Under the pieces are notes generated by a model, which had not been told where the DNA came from, searched no databases, and worked only from the letters and a program-made list of their open reading frames with translations. This document shows positions 1 to 8,917 of a stretch of DNA of 64,000 nt, one piece after another; within the stretch, counting starts at the first letter, position 1, and each line of letters starts with the position of its first letter. Made by a program: the position numbers and the translations under genes. The stretch comes from Hyphomicrobiales bacterium (GTDB lineage: Bacteria; Pseudomonadota; Alphaproteobacteria; Rhizobiales; Rhizobiaceae), in assembly GCA_011087605.1 (NCBI GenBank), contig JAALLE010000009.1, positions 1-64,000 of the forward strand, in the 5' to 3' direction.

Positions 1-40
1 AACTGAATCAGCAAAGACTGCCGAGATTAAGGCGAGTTTT

Positions 41-601
41 TCAACGGAATAAGCTGATTGAGGACATCCAGGCAATATATCCCAGTGCGGTTCCCGCAGC
101 CCGGGCACCGAAACCGTCCATCAGTGAATAGGTGGCAATGCAACAGCCAGTGAGCAGAGCGGCGGCAACAGCTTTTGGATTGCGAAGACCATCGGTCTGC
201 TTCAGCAAAGAAAGGCAGAAAATGCCCGACAGGATCAAGCAAATGGCTACAATCTGATTGAATGTCAGCTCAATACCGAGTGCAAACAGAGATACCAGCG
301 TTACAATTGCCGGAGCGCTACCGCGGGCAATCGGGTAGACTTGGGTAAAGTCGCCCAGGCGATAGGCCTGAATCAAGCTGAGCTGATAGAACAGGTGGAC
401 AATCACCGACAGTCCAAGCAACAGCCAGCTTTCCGGGGCAGGAAACGGGACAAACATAATGGCAAGCACCGCCAGCGGTGCGCGTCCCAAAGTCACGGCA
501 GTCATCGAGACAACCTTGTCTCTGTTGGACTTCACCAACGCGTTCCACGAAGCGTGAAGCACTGCTGCAAACAGGACAGTGAGAAAGGTTATAAGAGTCA
601 A
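41..601 (-). CDS. EamA/DMT-family transporter, apparently truncated (about 186 aa from TTG start)
   Basis: Hydrophobic ORF LTLITFLTVLFAAVLHASWNALVKSNRDK...YPIARGSAPAIVTLVSLFALG has EamA-type N-terminal signatures. It stops at TGA (41-43) after GYIAWMSSISLFR, shorter than typical members. Confidence 0.6.
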   Translation of the reverse strand: MTLITFLTVLFAAVLHASWNALVKSNRDKVVSMTAVTLGRAPLAVLAIMFVPFPAPESWLLLGLSVIVHLFYQLSLIQAYRLGDFTQVYPIARGSAPAIVTLVSLFALGIELTFNQIVAICLILSGIFCLSLLKQTDGLRNPKAVAAALLTGCCIATYSLMDGFGARAAGTALGYIAWMSSISLFR

Positions 602-653
602 AAGACGCTCAATCGAATTTGTGCCCTTGGGCGCTCGGCCAACAAACGGCCAA

Positions 654-2456
654 TCAGACGAATAAGTCAACCTTCTCGAAACTGCGCACGTCAACAAGTC
701 CAATGTCGGATATACGCATTTCAGGAATGACAACCAGGGCCAGCAGCGAGTGCTGCATATATGCATTATTGAGTCGACACCCGCATTCGGCCATAGCGGC
801 AACCAGTTGCTCGGCTTTTGCAGCCACAATCGGCGAGGCTTCATCTGACATCAATCCGGCAATGGGCATTTCAACCAGGGCCTTTTCTTCACCGTTGGCA
901 AATAAAGTTACGCCGCCACCAACTTCTCGCAACCGATTGGCAGCCAATGCCATGTCTTGCTTACTTGTGCCCACGACAATCATATGATGACTGTCATGGG
1001 CCACGGTGGAAGCCATTGCGCAGGCGGAATTGTAACCAAATCCCGAGACGAATGCATTGGTGACACCGCCCGTCGCCCTGTGACGCTCAACCAATGCGAT
1101 CTGGCAGATGTCTGCGTCTAGATCACCTGCGACCAATCCATCCTCCACCGGCAGTTCGGCCTCCAGCGCCCGGGTAGGTGCCTGATTTTCAACCACTCCG
1201 ATTACCCGCACCGTTACCTTGTCGCGGCCCTCGGGTGCCGCGATATCAAAATGTGACGCCGCCAGATCGGATTTCATGTTGATCGTGTTTTTGGCGCTGT
1301 CGGGATAGGAGTACGCTGGCAGGTCGGTGGAAATGCCGTCTGCATCAGCAACGTGCTTTCCACGCGCATAAACATTCCGGATCGTCAGATTGTCGAGTTC
1401 GTCGACCACCAGAAAATCAGCCAACCTGCCAGGCGCAATCGAACCCAAATCTCGCTCAACACCAAAATGCTGCGCAGTGTTCAGCGTTGCCATCTGAATA
1501 GCGTTGATGGCGGGAAGGCCACATTCGATGGCATGTTTGACCACTCGGTTCATGTGGCCGTCATTAACCAATGTGCCTGAGTGGCTATCGTCGGTACACA
1601 GGATAAAATTGCGCGGATCCAACCCGTCTTCGGTCACCGCCTTGATTTGGGATTCAACGTCGTACCAGGCCGACCCCAGTCTCAGCATCGCCCGCATGCC
1701 CTGGCGTACCCGGGCCATAGCATCTTCCTTGCGTGTTCCTTCGTGATCATCGGCGGGGCCGCCAGCCGCATAGGCATGAAAATGCCTGTCCAGCACCGGA
1801 GAGGCAAAATGGCCTCCAACGGTTTTGTTGGCCACCATGGAAGCTGCAACTTCACCCACCATGCGCGGGGAATTTGCCGCCACGCCGGGAAAGTCCATGA
1901 CTTCGCCAAGCCCGATGATGTTTTCCCAATTCAGCGCTTCAGCAACCTCTGCCGGACCAAGCGAAGCGCCGGCATTTTCCAGCCCTGGCGCAGATGGGAC
2001 GCAACTTGGCATTTGAACAAACACGTTGATCGGCATCTCTACCGCCTCGTCATGCATCAATCGAACACCGTCCAAACCGAGTACATTGGCGATCTCGTGC
2101 GGGTCGATGAACATCGATGTGGTGCCGTGAGGTATGACCGCACGGCAAAACTCGGTGACAGTCACCATGCCGGATTCAACATGCATGTGTGCATCGCACA
2201 GGCCGGGAACCAGATAGCGACCCTCAGCATCCTCAACTTTGGTGTCGGGACCGATGCAATGGTTGGCGTCGGGTCCACAATAGGCAAACCGCCCGTCAAT
2301 AATGGCCAGGTCGGTTGCAGGCACAATTTCGCCGGAATAGACATTCACCCAAAGACCATTACGCACCACCAGGTCTGCCGGTTTGCGTCCCATTGCAACA
2401 TCTACCAGCAAGGGAGCCATTTCGGCCCAAGATTTTGGTTTGGTATTGCGCGTCAT
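654..2456 (-). CDS. ade: Adenine deaminase
   Basis: PGLCDAHMHVESGMVTVTEFCRAVIPHGTTSMFIDPHEIANVLG metal-binding amidohydrolase signature and CTDDSHSGTLVNDGHMNRVV; full length about 600 aa. Confidence 0.92.
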   Translation of the reverse strand: MTRNTKPKSWAEMAPLLVDVAMGRKPADLVVRNGLWVNVYSGEIVPATDLAIIDGRFAYCGPDANHCIGPDTKVEDAEGRYLVPGLCDAHMHVESGMVTVTEFCRAVIPHGTTSMFIDPHEIANVLGLDGVRLMHDEAVEMPINVFVQMPSCVPSAPGLENAGASLGPAEVAEALNWENIIGLGEVMDFPGVAANSPRMVGEVAASMVANKTVGGHFASPVLDRHFHAYAAGGPADDHEGTRKEDAMARVRQGMRAMLRLGSAWYDVESQIKAVTEDGLDPRNFILCTDDSHSGTLVNDGHMNRVVKHAIECGLPAINAIQMATLNTAQHFGVERDLGSIAPGRLADFLVVDELDNLTIRNVYARGKHVADADGISTDLPAYSYPDSAKNTINMKSDLAASHFDIAAPEGRDKVTVRVIGVVENQAPTRALEAELPVEDGLVAGDLDADICQIALVERHRATGGVTNAFVSGFGYNSACAMASTVAHDSHHMIVVGTSKQDMALAANRLREVGGGVTLFANGEEKALVEMPIAGLMSDEASPIVAAKAEQLVAAMAECGCRLNNAYMQHSLLALVVIPEMRISDIGLVDVRSFEKVDLFV

Positions 2457-2684
2457 GGCCTGCATCCTGTTTCCCGGTCTCAAGACTACAGATTGCTTAT
2501 TCCCCGATCCGCTTCAAGGGCAAATGAGAAGGGGAAAGGTCAATGTTGCGGACCTTGGATCATTAAATTGCCGCAATCGTGACGTTTTTCGAAATCCGTT
2601 GGTGGCCGTAAGTGTGTTGAATTGTAGGTGGCGAACCGCGTGTTTTAACGCAAAAATCAGGTGCGAATTGCCCAGGAGTTAAAG

Positions 2685-3482
2685 TTGAATAAGGTTCTGC
2701 ACGCTCTGTTATCGATTTCCAGCACACTTGTTTGCGCCAGTGCCGCCATTGTCGCGGTGGCTGCAGACAATGACCGACTGCAGAATTTGGGGATTTGGCA
2801 ACTGGCTTCTGCCTCAGGGGTCAGTCCCACCACTCAGATTCGCTTTGACCCACGACAGGGACATGTTCTGGCCGATATACTGACCGATCGCGATATCAGG
2901 AGCGTGGCAGTCACTTATACCAACAACGCCTATGGTGCGCGTCTGGAAACAGCCTTCTCCACGGCCTATCGGGCAATGGGTGGGACGGTTGCCATTTCTG
3001 TTTCCCATCAAGACGACAAATCCGATTATTTTGCTGAGGTCGGTGCATTAGCGTCAGCTGGGGTCGAACATCTCGCGGTTTTGGGGCAGCTTGACCGTGG
3101 CGGTGTGAACATCATTCGAACCGCATTGGATACCGGTTCGTTTGAAAAATTCGTCCTTGGCGACGGGATGATTGGCGGATCGCTGATTGAGGCAATTGGT
3201 GATGAGTTGAATGGGGCAATCGGCACCTATCCCAGCGCAGATAATACCGGCACTTCCGACCAAATGACGATTGGTATCGACCCCCTGAACACTTCATCGG
3301 TACCTGTTGGCGCACCGACAGATACCGAATTGACAGCAAATCTTGAGGCAACAGAGTCGCTCACTGAAATCGGCCCGGACAATGCTGATGATGTTAAACT
3401 GACCGGTATTGGCAATGCCAGTGGCACATTCCGGGAACTGGAAATCAGGGACGGCAAGTTCGAAACTGTGAAAATTCGATAG
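2685..3482 (+). CDS. Truncated periplasmic branched-chain amino acid-type ABC substrate-binding protein (single-lobe remnant)
   Basis: TTG start after AGGAG, signal peptide, then ADILTDRDIRSVAVTYTNNAYGARLETAFSTAYRAMGGTVAISVSHQDDKSDYFAEVGALASAGVEHLAVLG...DGMIGGSLIEAIG and C-terminal GTFRELEIRDGKFETV, typical of Peripla_BP_6 proteins. Large parts of the family fold are missing. Confidence 0.7.
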   Translation: MNKVLHALLSISSTLVCASAAIVAVAADNDRLQNLGIWQLASASGVSPTTQIRFDPRQGHVLADILTDRDIRSVAVTYTNNAYGARLETAFSTAYRAMGGTVAISVSHQDDKSDYFAEVGALASAGVEHLAVLGQLDRGGVNIIRTALDTGSFEKFVLGDGMIGGSLIEAIGDELNGAIGTYPSADNTGTSDQMTIGIDPLNTSSVPVGAPTDTELTANLEATESLTEIGPDNADDVKLTGIGNASGTFRELEIRDGKFETVKIR

Positions 3483-3558
3483 CAAGTACTCGATTTTTGA
3501 GCGACATAGGTGCATCTGACCTAAAAGTTTTGGTCAGAATTTGCGGGGAACGAGCAAC

Positions 3559-5214
3559 ATGAGTACCGGTGCACAACTACTTGTTGAATGTTTGATGGAA
3601 CAGGAAGTCGAAATGGGATTCGGCGTTCCCGGTGAAAGTTATCTTGCCGTTCTCGATTCCCTGCATGACGTAACCAACAGGTTTAAGTTCATTGGGTGTC
3701 GAAATGAGGGTGGTGGCTCATTCATGGCCGAAGCTTATGGCAAGTTGACGGGTAAACCGGGCGTCTTGTTCGTAACCCGCGGTCCGGGAGCCACAAACGC
3801 GTCAATCGGCATTCACACGGCGATGCAAGATTCCACGCCGATGGTTGTGTTCGTCGGGCAGATAGAAACCGGTATGCGCAGTCGCGAAGCGTTTCAGGAG
3901 CTGGATTACAAGGCCGTATTCGGAACAATGGCCAAATGGGTCGTTGAAATTGACGATGCTGATCGTGTGCCCGAACTTGTGTCCCGCGCCTTTTCCACGG
4001 CGCTCTCTGGTCGCCCCGGCCCGGTTGTCGTGGCGTTGCCTGAAGACATGCTGGTTCAGGAAACCGATGCCCGACCGCGCGGTTTGATCAAGGCCGTGCA
4101 GGCCAACGCGTCGCAATCAGCGGCGGAAGAGGTCATGCAGGCACTTTCGCAGACTGAGCGACCGGTAGTGGTGGCTGGTGGTGGCGGCTGGAGTCGCGAT
4201 GGTGCGGCATCTTTGACGAAGTTCGCCGAAGCCAATCAATTGCCGGTCATTGTGACCTTTAGAAACCAGGACATCATCAATAATCATTCGCCCAGCTACA
4301 TTGGAGAGGCTGGATTTGCTCTGGCACCGGAAATCAGATCATTTCTCGATGAAAGCGATTTGATCCTGGCGCTGAATGTTCGGTTTGGGGAAACCCTGAC
4401 CCATGGATATACGCTGTTCAATCCGAGCAATTTTGACAAGAAACTGGTCCATATTCACGCCAGTGAGCAGGAGATTGGAAAAATCTTCACTCCTGATCTG
4501 GCGGTCGTGTCCGACCCCAATTCCGCTCTGGCAGCATTGGCTGCGCACGAGCCATTGGCCCAGACGCCCTGGGCAGAACGAACCAAATCGGGGCGGTCTG
4601 ACTGGATAAAGGGTCTGGATGTGCCACCTCAACCCGGTGATGTGGATATGGGCATTATCATGACCTATCTGCAAAAACGCTTGCCCAAGGACACGATTGT
4701 CACCAATGGTGCAGGAAATTTCGCCGGTTGGGGAGGTCGCTATCTGCATTATGGAGATGGCAAACGCCTGTTAGGTCCGCAGGCCGGGGCCATGGGTGCG
4801 GGAATACCTGCCGCTGTGGCTGCCAAACTGGCAAAGCCGCATCGATTCGTACTATGCTTTGCTGGAGACGGCGATTTCCAGATGACCGGTTCCGAATTGG
4901 GTTCGGCTTTGCAATATGGTGCAGCACCGGTCATTTTGGTGCTCAATAACGGCACTTATGGAACCATACGCATGCATCAGGAGCGAGAATATCCTGGCAG
5001 GGTGTCGGGAACGGATATTGTCAATCCGGATTTTGCCATGTTTGCGCGTGCATACGGAATGCATGGTGAGACGGTGCGGCACACCGAAGAGTTCGAAGCC
5101 GCATTCGAAAGGGCCTGTGCGTCAAAGTCCGGCGGGCTGGTCGAATTGATCATCGACAGTGAGGGGATTTCCCCAAGAACCACCATATCCCAGTTGCGGG
5201 CACGGAATTCCTGA
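3559..5214 (+). CDS. Thiamine pyrophosphate-dependent enzyme, acetolactate synthase large subunit-like
   Basis: GVPGESYLAVLDSLHD, RNEGGGSFMAEAYGKLTGKPGVLFVTRGPGATNA, and TPP motif FAGDGDFQMTGSELGSALQYGAAPVILVLNN. Confidence 0.88.
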   Translation: MSTGAQLLVECLMEQEVEMGFGVPGESYLAVLDSLHDVTNRFKFIGCRNEGGGSFMAEAYGKLTGKPGVLFVTRGPGATNASIGIHTAMQDSTPMVVFVGQIETGMRSREAFQELDYKAVFGTMAKWVVEIDDADRVPELVSRAFSTALSGRPGPVVVALPEDMLVQETDARPRGLIKAVQANASQSAAEEVMQALSQTERPVVVAGGGGWSRDGAASLTKFAEANQLPVIVTFRNQDIINNHSPSYIGEAGFALAPEIRSFLDESDLILALNVRFGETLTHGYTLFNPSNFDKKLVHIHASEQEIGKIFTPDLAVVSDPNSALAALAAHEPLAQTPWAERTKSGRSDWIKGLDVPPQPGDVDMGIIMTYLQKRLPKDTIVTNGAGNFAGWGGRYLHYGDGKRLLGPQAGAMGAGIPAAVAAKLAKPHRFVLCFAGDGDFQMTGSELGSALQYGAAPVILVLNNGTYGTIRMHQEREYPGRVSGTDIVNPDFAMFARAYGMHGETVRHTEEFEAAFERACASKSGGLVELIIDSEGISPRTTISQLRARNS

Positions 5215-5305
5215 TCTAGACGCTGCATATCTAGGCAAAGTCCTGTATCGGACTGTTGACAGAACTAATTCGCTGACCTGACGCAGCACCATCAAGGAGC
5301 ATTTC

Positions 5306-6247
5306 ATGCTTGCACTGACATTTCCCGGACAAGGCTCCCAGGCCATTGGCATGGGCAAAGAACTTGCTGACACATTCCCCGAATCAAAGGCAGTATTTGA
5401 CGAAGTTGACGAAGCTCTTGGCCAAAATCTGTCAAAAATCATGTGGGAAGGTCCTGATGAGACGCTGACTTCGACAATTAATGCACAACCAGCATTGATG
5501 GCTGTCAGCATGGCGGCGTTGCGTGCTTTGGAGGCTCAGGGCTTTCAGGTGACCACCGCGGCTTATGTGGCCGGCCACAGTTTGGGCGAATATTCTGCGC
5601 TGGCGGCAGCTCATGCGCTGACGATATCTGATACTGCCAGATTGCTGCGTATTCGGGGTGAAGCGATGCAGGCTGCCGTTCCGGTTGGAGTAGGAGCGAT
5701 GGCTGCGATTATCGGACTGGAACAAGAGCAGGTTGAAGCAGCCTGCGGTGGCGCTTCTGAAGATGACAATGCCTGTCAAATCGCCAACGACAATGGGGGT
5801 GGGCAATTGGTAATTTCAGGACACAAAGAGGCCGTTGAACGTGCTATGGCAGCTTGTACCGAAGCCGGTGCAAAACGTGCTTTGCCATTGCCGGTGTCGG
5901 CGCCGTTCCATTCAACATTGATGCAGCCAGCGGCAGAACGCATGGCCGAGGTGTTGGAAACGGTCGATGTAAAACCCACCATTGTGCCGCTGGTTTGCAA
6001 TGTTTTGGCCGACCCAATTTCGCACCCATCGGACATCAAGAAACGACTTGTGGAGCAGGTTACCGGTCGCGTGCGCTGGGCGCAAAGCGTGCAATACATG
6101 CACAGCCAGGGGGTCAACAAAATATGGGAAATAGGTTCCGGTAAGGTGCTGACCGGGCTGGCGCGGCGCATCGAGCGGGACTTGGCCGGGACAGCCATCG
6201 GCAAACCAGAAGATGTCGCCAAGGCGATAGAAGCACAGGCAAGTTGA
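5306..6247 (+). CDS. fabD: Malonyl-CoA:ACP transacylase
   Basis: FPGQGSQAIGMGKEL; active-site GHSLGEYSALAAA; SAPFHSTLMQPAAERM; start of fab operon. Confidence 0.97.
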   Translation: MLALTFPGQGSQAIGMGKELADTFPESKAVFDEVDEALGQNLSKIMWEGPDETLTSTINAQPALMAVSMAALRALEAQGFQVTTAAYVAGHSLGEYSALAAAHALTISDTARLLRIRGEAMQAAVPVGVGAMAAIIGLEQEQVEAACGGASEDDNACQIANDNGGGQLVISGHKEAVERAMAACTEAGAKRALPLPVSAPFHSTLMQPAAERMAEVLETVDVKPTIVPLVCNVLADPISHPSDIKKRLVEQVTGRVRWAQSVQYMHSQGVNKIWEIGSGKVLTGLARRIERDLAGTAIGKPEDVAKAIEAQAS

Positions 6248-6362
6248 ACGTCTGGCCCGTGGACAATCGCGCAACCCAGATTTCCAAAACGCCGATTCAA
6301 TTTCTCATCAAACCCATCTAACACCATAATAAAAATACATTTTATTAAATTCGGAGAACCCA

Positions 6363-7106
6363 ATGTTTGACCTCACCGGAAAAAAAGCCCTCATAACCGG
6401 AGCCTCCGGTGGCATTGGCGTGTCCATTGCCAAAGCACTGCACGCTCAAGGAGCCACAGTCGGCCTTCATGGGACGCGAGTGGAGCGGCTTGAGGAAATC
6501 GCTGCAGAACTTGGCGGCGGCGACCGGGTCCACATCTTTCCAGCCAATCTGGGGGATGCTGACGAAGTCAAAGCGCTTGCCGCAAAAGCTGAAGCAGATC
6601 TCGGTGGTATCGACATTCTGGTCAACAACGCCGGTATCACCAAAGACGGGCTGTTTGTGCGGATGAGCGATGAGGACTGGGACAGGGTACTCGATATCAA
6701 TTTGAAGTCGGCATTCCAGCTTACCCGCGACGTTGTCTATCCGATGATGCGCCGCAAGGGTGGGCGGATCATCAACATAACCTCCATCGTTGGCGTAACG
6801 GGAAATCCGGGGCAGGGGAACTATTGTGCATCAAAAGCCGGCATGATCGGCATGTCGAAATCACTGGCGATGGAAATCGCCAGTCGGGGAGTTACGGTCA
6901 ACTGCATCGCACCAGGCTTCATCGCGACCCCGATGACCGATGCCCTTAACGACAAGCAACGTGACGCGATCCTTGGCACGATTCCTTCCAAACGTCTTGG
7001 AACAGGCGATGAAGTAGCCAGCGCGGTGGTTTATCTCGCCAGTGATGAATCCGCTTACATGACTGGGCAGACACTGCATGTGAACGGCGGTATGGCGATG
7101 ATTTAG
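6363..7106 (+). CDS. fabG: 3-oxoacyl-ACP reductase
   Basis: SDR motifs TGASGGIG and NNAGITKDGL, YCASKAGMIGMSKSLA, C-terminal MTGQTLHVNGGMAMI. Confidence 0.97.
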   Translation: MFDLTGKKALITGASGGIGVSIAKALHAQGATVGLHGTRVERLEEIAAELGGGDRVHIFPANLGDADEVKALAAKAEADLGGIDILVNNAGITKDGLFVRMSDEDWDRVLDINLKSAFQLTRDVVYPMMRRKGGRIINITSIVGVTGNPGQGNYCASKAGMIGMSKSLAMEIASRGVTVNCIAPGFIATPMTDALNDKQRDAILGTIPSKRLGTGDEVASAVVYLASDESAYMTGQTLHVNGGMAMI

Positions 7107-7227
7107 GGGTTTATTTCACTTTGGTTATTGATTGCCCTGTGAATGGGCGCAACAATAGCGCTTGATCTAATCCCGCGCGTTAACTAGGTAAGGCGCAAAT
7201 TAATTTGGTCGATATCGGAGAACCAAT

Positions 7228-7464
7228 ATGAGCGATACTGAAAAGCGCGTTAAAGACATCGTTGTAGAACACCTGGGTGTGGAAGCAGAAAAGGTGGTTA
7301 CCAACGCCTCGTTTATCGATGACTTGGGCGCAGACAGCCTTGATACTGTTGAGCTGGTGATGGCTTTCGAAGAAGAATTCGGCGTTGAAATTCCAGACGA
7401 TGCTGCTGAAACCATTCAGACAGTTGCCGACGCGGTAAAATATCTGGACGAAAACAAAGCTTAA
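7228..7464 (+). CDS. acpP: Acyl carrier protein
   Basis: 78 aa; phosphopantetheine site [28 protein letters not shown]. Confidence 0.98.
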   Translation: MSDTEKRVKDIVVEHLGVEAEKVVTNASFIDDLGADSLDTVELVMAFEEEFGVEIPDDAAETIQTVADAVKYLDENKA

Positions 7465-7472
7465 GGGCTTTG

Positions 7473-7544
7473 CCGCTCGTCAGGAGCGGATAATGTGGTG
7501 GAGCATTTCAAATGCTCCCCACATATTCCATTTCATATGAAATG
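7473..7544 (+). repeat. Three consecutive inverted repeats in the acpP-fabF gap
   Basis: CCGCTC-gtcag-GAGCGG (7473-7489); ATGTGGTGGAGCAT-ttcaa-ATGCTCCCCACAT (7493-7524); perfect palindrome CATTTCATATGAAATG (7529-7544). Confidence 0.8.
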
Positions 7545-7577
7545 CAATTTCCAAAAATATAGCATGGTGGGGCTGCA

Positions 7578-8837
7578 ATGAGACGTGTGGTGGTAACCGG
7601 TGTTGGCATGGTCTCGCCCTTGGGTGGGTCTGCTGAGTCAACGTGGTCAAATATTCTTGCTGGCAAAAGTGCAGCCGCAAAGGTTGATACTTTTGAAGTG
7701 GAAGATCTGGCGGCCAAAATTGCCTGTCAGATCCCTCTGGGTGATACGGCTGATGGCCTGTTCAACGCAGATGACTGGATGGAAGTGAAGGAACAGCGTA
7801 AGGTTGATCCTTTCATCGTCTACGCCGTGTCTGCTGCAACGCAGGCCTTGAACGATGCTGACTGGCACCCTCAGACCGAAGATGAAAAATGTACCACTGG
7901 CACGATGATTGGTTCCGGAATTGGCGGCTTACAGGGAATTGAGCAAGCTTCCCTGTTGCTGGCCGAACGTGGACCGCGGCGGGTCAGCCCGTTTTTTATT
8001 CCCGGACGTCTGATAAACCTGGCCTCTGGTTATGTATCCATCATGCATGGCCTGAAAGGCCCCAACCACTCCGTCGTGACGGCTTGCTCAACCGGCGCCC
8101 ATGCGATTGGGGGTGCGGGTCGGATGATTGCGCTGGGCGATGCTGATGTGATGGTTGCAGGCGGCGCAGAATCCCCGGTCTGTCGCATTTCATTGGCTGG
8201 ATTTGCCGCGTGCAAGGCGCTTTCAACCCAGTTTAACGATGACCCGACCCGGGCATCTCGTCCCTGGGATGCCGACCGGGATGGATTTGTCATGGGTGAG
8301 GGCGCAGGCGTTGTCGTGTTGGAAGAATACCAACACGCCAAGGCCCGTGGGGCCAAGATTTATGGCGAACTGGTGGGCTACGGCCTTTCCGGCGACGCCC
8401 ACCACATCACAGCTCCGGCAGAAAACCATGAGGGCGCCTACCGCGCCATGGTGGCAAGCCTTAAACGGGCTGGCATGGACGCCTCGGAGATTGACTATGT
8501 GAATGCCCACGGCACGTCGACAATGGCAGATACGATGGAACTTGGCGCGGTTGAACGTCTGGCTGGAGACCATGCGGCTAATTTGGCCATGTCATCAACC
8601 AAGTCCGCGATCGGTCATTTGCTCGGCGCGGCAGGATCCGTGGAAGCGATTTTTTGTCTGCTGGCAATGCGCGACGGCAAACTGCCGCCAACGCTTAACT
8701 TGGACAATCCGGCCGCTGAAACTGCAATCGACTTGATTCCGCACAAATCGAAAGACAAGGAACTGACGACTGTGTTGTCAAATTCCTTTGGCTTTGGCGG
8801 CACCAATGCGTCGTTGGTATTCACAAAGACAAAGTGA
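7578..8837 (+). CDS. fabF: Beta-ketoacyl-ACP synthase II
   Basis: VVTGVGMVSPLG; active-site VTACSTGAHAIG; VNAHGTSTMADTMEL; SNSFGFGGTNASLVF. Confidence 0.97.
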   Translation: MRRVVVTGVGMVSPLGGSAESTWSNILAGKSAAAKVDTFEVEDLAAKIACQIPLGDTADGLFNADDWMEVKEQRKVDPFIVYAVSAATQALNDADWHPQTEDEKCTTGTMIGSGIGGLQGIEQASLLLAERGPRRVSPFFIPGRLINLASGYVSIMHGLKGPNHSVVTACSTGAHAIGGAGRMIALGDADVMVAGGAESPVCRISLAGFAACKALSTQFNDDPTRASRPWDADRDGFVMGEGAGVVVLEEYQHAKARGAKIYGELVGYGLSGDAHHITAPAENHEGAYRAMVASLKRAGMDASEIDYVNAHGTSTMADTMELGAVERLAGDHAANLAMSSTKSAIGHLLGAAGSVEAIFCLLAMRDGKLPPTLNLDNPAAETAIDLIPHKSKDKELTTVLSNSFGFGGTNASLVFTKTK

Positions 8838-8917
8838 TCTTTCGGCGAATAATTGTGTCGCGAGGTGGTGGAAGCTATTATTTCCGCGTTTTTGCCACAT
8901 TGCTTTGATTCTCTGGT

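Noticed and set aside
1581-2582. 333-aa plus-strand ORF
   Set aside because: Fully antisense to adenine deaminase, no recognisable domains, composition typical of a shadow ORF.
5776-6363. 195-aa minus-strand ORF
   Set aside because: Antisense to fabD; no motifs.
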